A DNA stretch of 64,000 nt from CAVUAT01 sp963739545 (GTDB taxonomy: Bacteria; Actinomycetota; Thermoleophilia; Solirubrobacterales; 70-9). Numbering within the stretch: position 1 is the first letter of the stretch; each line of letters starts with the position of its first letter. Under the pieces are notes generated by a model. The model saw nothing but the letters and a program-made list of their open reading frames with translations. It was not told the origin of the DNA and ran no database searches. Position numbers and translations under genes: made by a program. The stretch is from positions 868,001-932,000 of the forward strand of contig CAVUAT010000011.1 in NCBI GenBank assembly GCA_963739545.1, read 5' to 3'. Positions 49,947 to 58,930 of this stretch are shown here, piece after piece.

Positions 49947-51070
49947 GCGACGACCCGCGGCACACGACGCGAGATCGACGTCGTCACCTCGTAGTTGATC
50001 GTCTCGAGGCGAGCGGCGACCTGCTCGGCTCCGATCGACTCCCCGCCCTGCGAGCCGATCAGCACGGCCTCGTCGCCCGGCTCGACCTCCGTCTCGGGGC
50101 CGAGGTCGATCGTCAGGTTGTCCATCGAGACGTTGCCGACCACCGGGAAGCGGCGGCCGCGGACGAGCACCTCGGCGTTGTTGGAGAGTGCGCGGCTGAC
50201 GCCGTCGCCGTACCCGAGCGGCAGCACTCCCACCCAGGTGTCCTCGGGCGCGCTCCAGGTCCGGCTGTAGCCGGCGCTCGCCCCTGCCTCGAAGCGCTTC
50301 ACGTCGCAGACGTAGGAGCGCAGCTCGAGGGCGGGCTCGAGACCCTGGTCGGAGGGGTCGCACTGGAACGGGTCGAGCCCGTAGATCGCGACCCCGCAGC
50401 GGACCATGTCGAAGTGGCTCGCCGGCTCACGGAGAGTCGCGGCGCTGTTGGCCGCGTGCACGACGACACCGGGCTCGATCGCGCGCACTCGCTCGGCCAC
50501 GGCGGCAAAGGATGCGAGCTGGCGCGCCAGATAGGCGCCATCGTCCTCGTCGGCGGTCGCGAAGTGGGTCCAGACCCCAGCCAGCTCGAGGTGGGGGTCG
50601 TCGGCGCACGCCCGCGCCAGTTCGACAACGGTGTCGGGGTCGCGCTCCCCGAGGCGCCCCATGCCGCTGTCGTGCTTGATGTGGACCCGTACCGGCGGCC
50701 CGGACTCGCCGGCGAGCCGTGAGCAGAGCGCCATGAAGCTCTCGCACCAGACGGTGACGTCTGCGTCAGCGGCCAGGGCGGTGCGCAGCTCGCCCCCTGT
50801 CATCGCGCCCATCACCAGGACCGGGGCCTCGGCGAAGTGAAAGCGGAGCTCTTCGGCCTCGATCGCGGCCGCGACGGCCAGGCGGGTGGCGCCGCCGCGC
50901 ATCGCCGCGCCGGCCGAGATCGCGGCGCCGTGACCGTAGCCGTCGGCCTTGACGACCGCGCAGAGCTCGGCGCCGCCGGTGAGGCCGCCCGCGAGCGTGG
51001 CGCAGTTTCGCTCGATCGCGCCGGCGTCGATCACCGCGGAGGCGCGGCCGCTTTCAGGGGCCCTGGGCAT
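49943..51070 (-). CDS. alr: Alanine racemase
   Basis: 375 aa from the ATG at 51070. GGGAGG lies 7 nt upstream, and a GTG at 51073 is an alternative. PLP Lys in AVVKADGYGHGA, carbamylated-Lys/Arg region in HIKHDSGMGRLG, and the second catalytic base Tyr in SAGYSRTW. GNVSMDNLTIDLG is the C-terminal signature. It makes D-Ala for peptidoglycan. It follows nnrD/E and precedes the CCA-type gene, which overlaps its stop. Confidence 0.95.
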   Translation of the reverse strand: MPRAPESGRASAVIDAGAIERNCATLAGGLTGGAELCAVVKADGYGHGAAISAGAAMRGGATRLAVAAAIEAEELRFHFAEAPVLVMGAMTGGELRTALAADADVTVWCESFMALCSRLAGESGPPVRVHIKHDSGMGRLGERDPDTVVELARACADDPHLELAGVWTHFATADEDDGAYLARQLASFAAVAERVRAIEPGVVVHAANSAATLREPASHFDMVRCGVAIYGLDPFQCDPSDQGLEPALELRSYVCDVKRFEAGASAGYSRTWSAPEDTWVGVLPLGYGDGVSRALSNNAEVLVRGRRFPVVGNVSMDNLTIDLGPETEVEPGDEAVLIGSQGGESIGAEQVAARLETINYEVTTSISRRVPRVVA

Positions 51071-51105
51071 CACGGGACCTCCCGGCGGTAAGGGCCGTTG
51101 ATGAT

Positions 51106-51125
51106 GCAGACCCGGTAGGCGCTCA
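51106..51125 (-). repeat. Stop-codon-linked motif, copy 2 (nnrD)
   Basis: Minus-strand TGAGCGCCTACCGGGTCTGC begins at the stop codon of the NAD(P)HX repair gene; compare rplM and ctaD. Confidence 0.5.
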
Positions 51126-52634
51126 AGGCTTGAGCCCCGCGGGGATCGCGTCGATCACGTCGGTCGCGATCACCGACTCCGGGGCGCCGATGCGCTCTGC
51201 GGCGATCCGCCCGGCCCGGGAGTGCGCGAGCACGGCAGCGCAGGCGCCGGTGAAAGGTTCAAGGCCACGAGCGATCAAGGCCGCGATCATGCCCGAGAGC
51301 ACGTCTCCGGTCCCCGCGGTCGCGAGCGCGGGCGTGCCCCCGCGGTTGACGGCGACCCGCTCACCGTCGGTGACGATCGTGTCGTCGCCCTTGAGCACCA
51401 CGATCCCGGCGCTCCGCCTTGCAGCCTCGCTGGCGTGCAGGAGCCGCCTCGCCTTGATCGCGTCGGACTCCTCTTCGAGCAGCCGCCCGAGCTCGCCCTC
51501 GTGCGGGGTCAGCACTACCGGCCCCTCGCGCTCGGCCAGCAGAGCGAGCTTGCCCGCATGGGCGTTCAGGCCATCGGCGTCGAGCACGAGCGGCGCGCGG
51601 ATCCGCTTCGCGAGCTGGCGGGCGAGGTCCTTCGTCCCGTCCTCACGGCCCATCCCCGGGCCGAGCACGACGGCAGCGGCCGACTCGGCGGCCTCCATGA
51701 TCTGCTCGGAGGCAGCCCGGCGAAGGCGGCCCTCGCGGCTGGCGCATCCGATCGTCATCACCTCGGTGAGCTTGGCCTCGACGATCGCCTCGACGTCGGC
51801 GGGGACGGCGGCGGTCGCGTAGCCGGCGCCGGCGCGGATCGCGCCCCCGGCGGCCATGCAGACGGCGCCGGTGAGCCCGCGCGAGCCGCCGGCTATCAGG
51901 ACCTGACCCGAGCTGAACTTGGTCGAGGGTGCCGAGCGAAGCGGTGCGAGCCGCAGGACGCCATCGTCGATCAGGCCCAGCGACGCCTCGACCGGGGCGC
52001 CGCCGGGGATCCCGATCGGCGCGACCTGGAGCTCGCCCGTGTGCGGCTTGCCCGGCGAGACCCAGTGGCCGACCTTGGGAGCGTGAAAGCTCACGGTCGC
52101 ATCGGCCCGGACCGCAGCACCCTCGATCTCGCCGTTCGACGCGTTGACGCCCGATGCGATGTCGGTCGCCACCACCTCGCCGGCGGCGTCGTTGATCGCC
52201 GCGATCGCCGCGGCGGCGGGGTCGCGCGGCGCGCCGGCGAAGCCGGTGCCGAAGACCGCGTCGACGATCACCGCCGCCCCGTCGAGCGCCTCGCGGAGCC
52301 CAGTTTCATCCACCTCGCGCGCCACCGGGAACCGCTCGAGGTTCGCCTTCGCGTCGCCCGATAGATCGCCGGCGGGCCACAGCAGAAGCGCGTCGACATC
52401 GAAACCCGTGTCGGCCAGGGCCCTCGCTGTGACGAGGCCGTCGCCGCCGTTGTTGCCCTTGCCGCAGACGACGGCGATGCGCCCCGATCCGGCGCGCTCG
52501 GCTGCGGCGCGCGCGACGGCCTGGCCCGCGGTCTCCATCAACTCGAGGCCGGGGATCCCCTGCTTCTCGATCGCCCAGGCGTCGGTGCCCCGCATCTGCT
52601 CGGCGTCCAGGCACGGTGTGAGCCAGTCCTCCAT
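51123..52634 (-). CDS. nnrD: Bifunctional NAD(P)HX epimerase / ADP-dependent dehydratase
   Basis: 503 aa from the ATG at 52634. N-terminal epimerase (NnrE/YjeF_N) domain, with the motifs VVCGKGNNGGDGLVTAR and DAVFGTGFAG. C-terminal dehydratase (NnrD/ribokinase-like) domain with VLIAGGSRGLTGA, VLDADGLNAH, VLTPHEGELGRLL and the GTGDVLSGMIAALIARG catalytic loop. It repairs hydrated NADH and NADPH. A TAGGCT box lies 7 nt before the ATG, which decides the start. Confidence 0.95.
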   Translation of the reverse strand: MEDWLTPCLDAEQMRGTDAWAIEKQGIPGLELMETAGQAVARAAAERAGSGRIAVVCGKGNNGGDGLVTARALADTGFDVDALLLWPAGDLSGDAKANLERFPVAREVDETGLREALDGAAVIVDAVFGTGFAGAPRDPAAAAIAAINDAAGEVVATDIASGVNASNGEIEGAAVRADATVSFHAPKVGHWVSPGKPHTGELQVAPIGIPGGAPVEASLGLIDDGVLRLAPLRSAPSTKFSSGQVLIAGGSRGLTGAVCMAAGGAIRAGAGYATAAVPADVEAIVEAKLTEVMTIGCASREGRLRRAASEQIMEAAESAAAVVLGPGMGREDGTKDLARQLAKRIRAPLVLDADGLNAHAGKLALLAEREGPVVLTPHEGELGRLLEEESDAIKARRLLHASEAARRSAGIVVLKGDDTIVTDGERVAVNRGGTPALATAGTGDVLSGMIAALIARGLEPFTGACAAVLAHSRAGRIAAERIGAPESVIATDVIDAIPAGLKP

Positions 52635-52641
52635 GGCGCGG

Positions 52642-52647
52642 AGCCTA
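52642..52647 (-). promoter_or_regulatory. -10 box TAGGCT, leaderless-type
   Basis: Minus-strand TAGGCT, then CCGCGCC and the ATG at 52634 (7 nt). Confidence 0.6.
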
Positions 52648-52728
52648 GATGCGAAGTGCCACGGGCACCATCCAGGCGTGCGTGGCCGTGGAATCAACCA
52701 TCGAGCCGCGCGCCCCCCGCCGTTCCGG

Positions 52729-53082
52729 TCAGCCCGATGCGAGCGCTACCGCGGCCGCGGTCTCCCGCGAGTGCGTCAGCGAGATCGAGAGCTCGCGCGA
52801 GCCGAGGGCGTCTGCGGCGCGACCATGGAGTCGCACGCTCGGCGGCGCCCCGGCGACGATCTCTATCTCTGACGGCGCCATGCGGGCTCCCGCGAGAGCC
52901 TTGATCACGGCCTCCTTGGCGGCGAAGCGGGCCGCGAGATGGCGCCCTGGCCGGGCCTTCGCGTCGGCGTATGCGAGCTCGTCCTCCGTGAAGAGGCGTT
53001 CGCGGAGTCGCGGTCGGCGCTCGAGAGCGTGCTCGATCCGCTCGATCTCGATCACGTCGACGCCGAGTCCGACGGGGGCCAA
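52729..53082 (-). CDS. acpS: Holo-[acyl-carrier-protein] synthase
   Basis: 117 aa. GLGVDVIEIERIEHAL carries the Mg-binding Asp, LFTEDELAYA and HLAARFAAKEAVIKAL (FAAKEA with the second acidic ligand) are diagnostic, and SISLTHSRETAAAVAL closes the fold. It transfers 4'-phosphopantetheine from CoA to acyl carrier protein. The start is the TTG at 53082, since later starts would remove the essential Asp. An AGGA lies 6 nt upstream. It begins 7 nt after the DUF3352 gene. Confidence 0.93.
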   Translation of the reverse strand: MAPVGLGVDVIEIERIEHALERRPRLRERLFTEDELAYADAKARPGRHLAARFAAKEAVIKALAGARMAPSEIEIVAGAPPSVRLHGRAADALGSRELSISLTHSRETAAAVALASG

Positions 53083-53089
53083 GCGATTC

Positions 53090-54655
53090 CTACTTGAGGC
53101 CGACGATGAAGCGGGCGATCGCCCGATCATCCTCGGAGCCGGAGCCCACGGCGAGGAAGTCAAGTGCGTCGAGATACGGCTTAGCTCGCTGGTAGTCGGG
53201 GTCCGACGCCCCTCCGCTCGCCTCGGCGAGCTGGAAGGCCGGGGCGAACGAGAGGAACGCGTCGATGCCGAGATCGCCGATCGCCTCCTGCGCGCCGGTG
53301 AACCCGGGGCTGCCCGACAGAGCGGCCGCGCCGCTCTGCGGGCTCAGCGCCTGCTCGACCGAGCCGGCGCCGTACCCGGCGACGATGCGGTCGCCCCGCT
53401 GGACGACCTGAATCGGCTGGGGCAGCTCACCGGTCGGGTCGACGAGCTGGAAGCCGGTGTCGCCACCGGTCGAGGCGAGCGGCTGCACCTTGAGCTCCTT
53501 GGGATCGGCCTGCCGGGAGATGAAGCCCTGGAGCTTGGTGAGGAGCTGCGCCGAGGCCGCCGGGTCGGTGGACTCGATCACGAGCGCGCCGCCGACGTTC
53601 TTCATGGTGGTGCCCTGAACGAACAGCGCGCCGTCGCCGAGCGCGTTGATCACTGCGTCGAGGTTGATCCCGACCTGGGCCCGAAGCTGCTCGCGGATCG
53701 TTGCCGCGTCGACGCCGGGGATCCCGGCGTTCTCGATGCTCGAGAGGCCGTTCTCGACCGCGGCGCCGATGTCCGCGAAGCCGAGCCCGAGCCAAGCCTC
53801 GGCGGGCAGCTCGGAGACGAGTGTGCTCTCCTCGGTCGAGACGTCGGCGCCTCCGCCTGACGAGAGCTCGAAGGTGAGCGCCGTGTCGGAGGCGGTCATG
53901 TCGCCGAGGATCGGCTCGTCGCCGGACTCGTCGAGGGCCTCGAGGATGATGTCGCGGCCCTGCGGGTCGATCTCGTCCTCGGGGATCGCCTCGATGAAGG
54001 TCTTGGGTACGGCGTAGAGGGTCGCGAGGCGCTCGGAGGGGAGATCGTCGACGGAGTCGTTGAACTCGTCGGAGTCGGCGAGGACGTCGTCGCCGTCTGA
54101 GGTGTCGACGGTCTTCTTGAAACCGGCCTCGTCGCCGAAGACGAGGAAGTCGTCGACGATCCCAAAGGCGTCGCCGTCTGCGTCGAGCTCGTAGTCGGTG
54201 CCGTTGTACTCGAGCTTCTCGCCCGTCGCGTCCTCCTGCGAGCTGATGAACTCGAGCGCCTTGTCGGGATCGGTGGTCTCGAGGACGAGCACGACCTCGC
54301 TCTCGCCCTCGAGGCTCGAGGGGTAGATGCCGAGGCGCTCGCCGAGCCAGGGCTCGATGTCGGCCTCGTAGTCGAAGTCCGTGCCGTCCTCGGCCGCGGA
54401 CTCCTCGATCTGGGTGATGATCTCCTGGCCGGGGTCGTCGCTGTCGATGATCTTGCCGAGGGCCGCTTCGGCCGACTCGGCGGCCTCGCCCTCGGGGCGC
54501 ACGACGGCCTCGAAGTAGGCGGGCGCGTCGGCCGGGACGAGCGTGGCGGGCCCGTCGGACCCGTCGCCGTCGCCGCCGCAGCCGGCGAGCACCGCGAGGG
54601 CGATCCCCGCGGCGAGAAGAATCGTCAGTCGTCCCTGCATCGAGCGCGGCACCAT
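53090..54655 (-). CDS. DUF3352-type secreted lipoprotein
   Basis: 521 aa from the ATG at 54655 (516 if 54640). The signal peptide ends in lipobox LAGC, followed by a Gly/Asp linker and DGPATLVPADAPAYFEAVVRP, the family's typical start. Repeated features are the paired units VLVLETTDPDKALEFISSQ and ALVIESTDPAASAQLLTKL, FGIVDDFLVFGDEAGFKKTV and DRIVAGYGAGSVEQAL. Extremely acidic. It is common in Actinobacteria with unknown function; location between glmS and acpS suggests a cell-envelope role. Confidence 0.85.
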   Translation of the reverse strand: MVPRSMQGRLTILLAAGIALAVLAGCGGDGDGSDGPATLVPADAPAYFEAVVRPEGEAAESAEAALGKIIDSDDPGQEIITQIEESAAEDGTDFDYEADIEPWLGERLGIYPSSLEGESEVVLVLETTDPDKALEFISSQEDATGEKLEYNGTDYELDADGDAFGIVDDFLVFGDEAGFKKTVDTSDGDDVLADSDEFNDSVDDLPSERLATLYAVPKTFIEAIPEDEIDPQGRDIILEALDESGDEPILGDMTASDTALTFELSSGGGADVSTEESTLVSELPAEAWLGLGFADIGAAVENGLSSIENAGIPGVDAATIREQLRAQVGINLDAVINALGDGALFVQGTTMKNVGGALVIESTDPAASAQLLTKLQGFISRQADPKELKVQPLASTGGDTGFQLVDPTGELPQPIQVVQRGDRIVAGYGAGSVEQALSPQSGAAALSGSPGFTGAQEAIGDLGIDAFLSFAPAFQLAEASGGASDPDYQRAKPYLDALDFLAVGSGSEDDRAIARFIVGLK

Positions 54656-54732
54656 ACCGATCACTACGACGGAACTACCACCGTCACGGTCTTGGCCAGG
54701 CCGACACACCTGCTTCGAAACCTGGCGTACAC

Positions 54733-56592
54733 CTATTCGACGGTGACCGTCTTCGCCAGGTTTCTCGGTTGGTCGACGTTCAGCCCGTTTTCCCAGGCGA
54801 TGTAGTACGCCAGCAGCTGCAGGGGGAGCACGGCGAGGATCGGCTGCAGCATCCAGTCGGTCTTGGGGACGAACAGCGTCTGGTCGGCGACGTCAGAGAC
54901 CTTGTCGGATCCCTCGGTGGCGATCGCGACGACGTCGGCCCCTCGGGCGCGAGCCTCCTCGACGTTGGAGAGCATCTTCTCGAGCACCGGGCTGTCGGTG
55001 GCGACGGCGACGATCGGGGTGAACTCGTCGAGCAGCGCGATCGGCCCGTGCTTCATCTCGCCGGCGGCGTACGCGTCGGTCGGGATGTAGGAGATCTCCT
55101 TCAGCTTCAGGGCGCCCTCGAGCGCGACCGGGAGCCCGATGTGGCGGCCGATGTAGAGGAAGAACCGGCGCTCGAAGTGGGTTCGCGCGATCGCCTTGCA
55201 ACGGTCGTCGACCGAGTTGATGGTCTCCTCGATCTTCGAGGGGATGCGCTTCAGCCCGGCGATCAGCTCGCGCAGCTCGTCCGGCGCGAGCGTCCCGCGC
55301 AGCTCGCCGAGGCGCAGGCCGAGCAGATACATGGCCGCCACCTGGCTGACGAAAGTCTTAGTCGCGGCGACACCGATCTCGAGCCCGGCGCGCGTGAACA
55401 GGACGGCGTCGGCGTCGCGGGTCGCCTGGCTGCCCATGATGTTGGTGATCGCGAGCACCGTGGCGCCGGCCTCGCGCGCGAGGCGCATGGCGGCGAGAGT
55501 GTCGGCCGTCTCGCCGGACTGGGTGATGCCGATGACGAGGTCGGTGTCGCGGATGACGGGGTCGCGGTAGCGGAACTCGGAGGCGACGTCCATCTCGACC
55601 GGGACGCGGGCCCACTTCTCGATCGCGTAGCGGCCGATCATGCCCGCGTGGTAGCTGGTGCCGCAGGCGACGATCACGATCCGGTCGACCGTGCGCAGCA
55701 GCTCGTCGTCGAGCTCGATCTCGGAGAGGTTGACGCTGTCGAGGCCCGGGAGGCGGTCCGTGATCGTTTCGGCGACGGCGTCGGGCTGCTCGTGGATCTC
55801 CTTCTTCATGAAGGTGGGGTAGCCGCCCTTCTCGGCGGCGTCCTCGTCCCAGGTGACCTGGTCCTCGTCGCGCTCGATCGGGTTGCCCTCCGCGTCGAAG
55901 ATCTCGACGCCATCAGGGGTGACGGTGACGATCTCGCCGTTCTCGACCATCTTCACGCGGCGCGTCTCGGCGAGGAAGGCGGGGATCGCGGAGGCGACGA
56001 AGTTCTCGTCGTCGCCGATGCCGACGATCAGCGGGCACTCCTTGCGCGCGGCGACCAGCAGGTCGCCGTGGTCCAGGTGCATCGCGACGAAGGCGTAGTG
56101 GCCGCGCAGCTCGCCGAAGGCGCCGCGGACCGCGGCAACGAGGTCCCCGTCGTAGTGGCGTTCGATCAGGTGCGAGACGATCTCAGCGTCGGTCTCGGAG
56201 CTGAAGACGTGCCCCTCCGCCGAGAGCTCCTTGCGCAGCTCTGCGTGGTTCTCGACGATCCCGTTGAGGACGATGTGAATCTTGTCCGAGCAGTCGCCGT
56301 GGGGGTGGGCGTTCTCCTCAGTGACCCGGCCGTGCGTCGCCCAGCGCGTGTGGCCGACTCCCGTCGTCGCGGGGGGCGTGGCGACGGCGACCGCGCCGCC
56401 GTTGCGAGAGTGCTCTTCGACGGCCGCGCGAAGGTTCGCCAAATTACCGACAGCGCGCACGCTGTCGATCTCACCGTCCGAAATCACCGAGACCCCCGCT
56501 GAGTCGTAGCCGCGATACTCGAGTTTCTCGAGCCCCGCGATCAGCAGGTCCCGGCACGGTCGGTCACCTACATATCCGACGATGCCGCACAT
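54733..56592 (-). CDS. glmS: Glutamine-fructose-6-phosphate aminotransferase (isomerizing)
   Basis: 619 aa. Cys2 (MCGIVGYVG) is the N-terminal nucleophile of the glutamine amidotransferase domain, GHTRWATHG and NGIVENH bind glutamine, then two SIS domains (CGTSYHAGMIG, SQSGETADTLAAM) hold fructose-6-phosphate. It ends in LAKTVTVE. It makes glucosamine-6-phosphate for peptidoglycan. It is 27 bp downstream of glmM. A TACGCT box lies 10 nt before the ATG. Confidence 0.97.
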   Translation of the reverse strand: MCGIVGYVGDRPCRDLLIAGLEKLEYRGYDSAGVSVISDGEIDSVRAVGNLANLRAAVEEHSRNGGAVAVATPPATTGVGHTRWATHGRVTEENAHPHGDCSDKIHIVLNGIVENHAELRKELSAEGHVFSSETDAEIVSHLIERHYDGDLVAAVRGAFGELRGHYAFVAMHLDHGDLLVAARKECPLIVGIGDDENFVASAIPAFLAETRRVKMVENGEIVTVTPDGVEIFDAEGNPIERDEDQVTWDEDAAEKGGYPTFMKKEIHEQPDAVAETITDRLPGLDSVNLSEIELDDELLRTVDRIVIVACGTSYHAGMIGRYAIEKWARVPVEMDVASEFRYRDPVIRDTDLVIGITQSGETADTLAAMRLAREAGATVLAITNIMGSQATRDADAVLFTRAGLEIGVAATKTFVSQVAAMYLLGLRLGELRGTLAPDELRELIAGLKRIPSKIEETINSVDDRCKAIARTHFERRFFLYIGRHIGLPVALEGALKLKEISYIPTDAYAAGEMKHGPIALLDEFTPIVAVATDSPVLEKMLSNVEEARARGADVVAIATEGSDKVSDVADQTLFVPKTDWMLQPILAVLPLQLLAYYIAWENGLNVDQPRNLAKTVTVE

Positions 56593-56619
56593 AAGACGGA
56601 CAAGCGTAGCGCCCGGGCG

Positions 56620-57948
56620 TTAGGTCAGCTCGGCCTCGACGACCGCGACAAGGCGCTTGCAGACCGCGTCGCACTCCTCAGTGGTCGGCGCCTCGACCAT
56701 CACCCGAAGCAGCGGCTCGGTACCCGAGGCACGCACGAGGACGCGGCCGCGGCCCTCGAGCTTGCCGTCCTCCTCCTCCACCGCTGACCACAGCGCCTCG
56801 GCGCCGGCTACGGCGCTGCGGTCTGTGATGCGGACGTTCTCGAGGCGCTGGGGAAGGCGCTCGAAGGGCTCGACGTCGGAGAAGGAGCGATCGCCGAGCG
56901 CCCGCATGGTGAGCAGGGCGGCGGCGATGCCGTCGCCGCTGGGCGTGAAGTCGGTCCAGATGATGTGGCCTGACTGCTCGCCGCCGAAATTCCAATCGCG
57001 CTCGACGAGGGACTCGATCACGTAGCGGTCGCCGACCTTGGTCTGGTCGATCTCGATGCCCTCGGCCTCGAGCTTGGTGTGGAAGCCGAAGTTGGTCATC
57101 ACGGTGACGACGACGCCGCCGCGAAGCTCGCCCGTTTCGCGCAGGTGCCCGGCGGCGAGGGCGATCAGCTCGTCGCCGTCTCGGACGCGGCCCTCGCCGT
57201 CAACGGCAATCACGCGGTCGCCATCACCGTCGAAGGCGAACCCGATCGTTGCGTCGGAGGCGGCGACGCGCTCCGCCAGCGCCTCGGGATGGGTAGCTCC
57301 GCAGCCCTCGTTGATGTTGCGCCCGTCGGGCTCGGTCGAGAAGGCCTCGACCTCGGCGCCGAGCAGTTCGAAGATCATCGGCGCGACTCGGTAGGTCGCG
57401 CCGTTCGCGCAATCGAGGATCACCTTGCGGCCGCCGAGGTTCGGCTGGAACACCGTGCGCAGCTCGCGCAGGTAGTCGTCGCGGGCGCCCTCGAGCTCGC
57501 GCACCCGCCCGATCTGGGCGACGCCTGGGTCATCGAGGCGCGCCTCTATCGCCGCCTCGACATCGTCGTCGAGCTTCATCCCCGAGCGCTGGAAGAACTT
57601 GATGCCGTTGTCGGCGAACGGGTTGTGCGAGGCCGAGACGACCGCCGCGAGGTCGAAGTCGAGCCGCCGGGCGAGAATCGAGGCGGCCGGCGAGGGCAGC
57701 ACGCCCCCGAGCATGGCGTCCCCTCCGGCCGAGGCGATTCCGGCGGCGAGGGCGGCCTCGAGCATCGGGCCCGACTCGCGGGTGTCGCGGATGACGAGGA
57801 CCTGGGGGCGCTCGGCGTTCCGCGACGGCCGGGTCGCCAGGTGCAGCGTCGCCGCGCGACCGAGGCGCAGGGCCAGATCGGCGGTGATCACATCGCCAAC
57901 GGCGCCTCTGACGCCATCGGTACCGAAGAGCTTTCTCTCAGGAGACAT
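56620..57948 (-). CDS. glmM: Phosphoglucosamine mutase
   Basis: 442 aa. The phosphorylated Ser is in VVSASHNPFADNGIKFF, the Mg site is FDGDGDRVIAV, the sugar-binding loop is GGEQSGHII and the phosphate loop RASGTEPLLRVM. N-terminal FGTDGVRG is diagnostic of GlmM. It converts glucosamine-6-P to glucosamine-1-P, the step after GlmS. Start at 57948 in an AT-rich leader (TTTCAAACAAGAC). Confidence 0.97.
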   Translation of the reverse strand: MSPERKLFGTDGVRGAVGDVITADLALRLGRAATLHLATRPSRNAERPQVLVIRDTRESGPMLEAALAAGIASAGGDAMLGGVLPSPAASILARRLDFDLAAVVSASHNPFADNGIKFFQRSGMKLDDDVEAAIEARLDDPGVAQIGRVRELEGARDDYLRELRTVFQPNLGGRKVILDCANGATYRVAPMIFELLGAEVEAFSTEPDGRNINEGCGATHPEALAERVAASDATIGFAFDGDGDRVIAVDGEGRVRDGDELIALAAGHLRETGELRGGVVVTVMTNFGFHTKLEAEGIEIDQTKVGDRYVIESLVERDWNFGGEQSGHIIWTDFTPSGDGIAAALLTMRALGDRSFSDVEPFERLPQRLENVRITDRSAVAGAEALWSAVEEEDGKLEGRGRVLVRASGTEPLLRVMVEAPTTEECDAVCKRLVAVVEAELT

Positions 57949-58032
57949 GTCTTGTTTGAAAGATCAGACGAAGCTGCGGCGTGAGCGAGCCGCCCAACCG
58001 AGGACGCCGCATGGCGAAGATGCGAGGCAGCC

Positions 58033-58876
58033 TCAGCGCTTGCTGAACTGCGGGCGCTTCCTGGCCTTCTTCAGCCCGGCCTTGTAGCGCTCCTTCACCC
58101 GGGCGTCGCGGGTCAGCATGCCCCGGCGCTTCAGCTCGGGGCGAAGGGCCGGGTCGACTTCGCAGAGTGCCTTTGCGATCCCGTGCCGGACGGCGGACGC
58201 CTGGCCCGAGATGCCGCCGCCGTGGACGCGCACGCGGACGTCGACGTTGCTCTCGTAGCCGGCCTGGACGAGCGCCTGCTTGGCGATCGTCTGCAGGTAG
58301 GCCCGGGGGAAGTACTCCTCGAGCGTGCGCTCGTTGATCGCGATCTTGCCCTTGCCGGGCATCAGCGTCACGCGGGCGACCGAGGACTTGCGCTTGCCGG
58401 TCGCGAGGAAGCGGGCGTCGCCGGAGAGCTTGGTGGGCTTGGCGACGAGCGGAGCGTCGTCGGGGTCCGAGGTGAGCTCGGCCTCGCGGCGGGCGCGCTC
58501 CTCGGCCTCGGCATCGGCGCGGGCCTTCTCCTCTGCGCTCAGCTCGCGCTCGGGCTCGAGCGCGATCGGGTCGAGCTCGGCTCCGGGGACGACGTCGGCC
58601 TTCTTCTCCTTCTTGTCGCCGGCGGGCTCTGGCTTGGCCTCAGGCTCGGGGGCCTCTTCCGCGGCGGGCTCCTCAGCCTGCGGGGGCCTCTTCAGCGGCG
58701 GGCGCCTCGTCGGACTCCGGAGCGTCCTCGGCGGGCGGAGTCTCCTCGGCCGCGGGGGTCTCCTCGGCCGCGGGGGTTTCCTCGGCCGCGGGGGTTTCCG
58801 CAGCCGCGGGGGTCTCCTCCGGGGCCGGGGTCTCCTCCGGCGTCTGCTCGTCGCTGCGCTGGTCTTCGTCGCTCAT
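58033..58876 (-). CDS. rpsI: 30S ribosomal protein S9, with apparent frameshift
   Basis: About 280 aa if one base is skipped. The S9 core starts at FLATGKRKSSVARVTLMPGKG and ends KARKRPQFSKR, both canonical. The core frame has no start codon upstream of GTG 58371, and that start would cut off the conserved ATGKRKSSVARV. The only start that makes sense is the ATG at 58876, whose frame (MSDEDQRSDEQTPEETPAPE...) ends at a TGA at 58675. Dropping one base in CCCCCGCAGG (about 58680) joins the two frames. The N-terminal extension of about 155 residues is acidic with ETPAAE repeats. Confidence 0.88.
58741..58842 (-). repeat. 18-bp tandem repeat encoding ETPAAE units
   Basis: Units of 18 bp at 58741, 58759, 58777, 58795 and 58813, plus a partial sixth. 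The first two are identical. They encode the acidic N-terminal repeats of S9 and lie 60-160 bp from the frame change. Confidence 0.85.
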
Positions 58877-58910
58877 CTCAGTACCTCGGTGCAGTCGAAG
58901 GTGTGTAGAT

Positions 58911-58930
58911 GCGGACCCGGTAGGGCCTCA
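58911..58930 (-). repeat. Stop-codon-linked motif, copy 3 (rplM)
   Basis: Minus-strand TGAGGCCCTACCGGGTCCGC begins at the rplM stop codon. It shares its first 15 bases with the ctaD copy. Confidence 0.55.

Noticed and set aside
58033..58371. S9 starting at GTG 58371.
   Set aside because: It would delete the conserved ATGKRKSSVARV segment found in all S9 proteins.
58741..58842. 18-bp repeats as a CRISPR or VNTR outside genes.
   Set aside because: They are in frame within the S9 extension and encode repeating ETPAAE residues.
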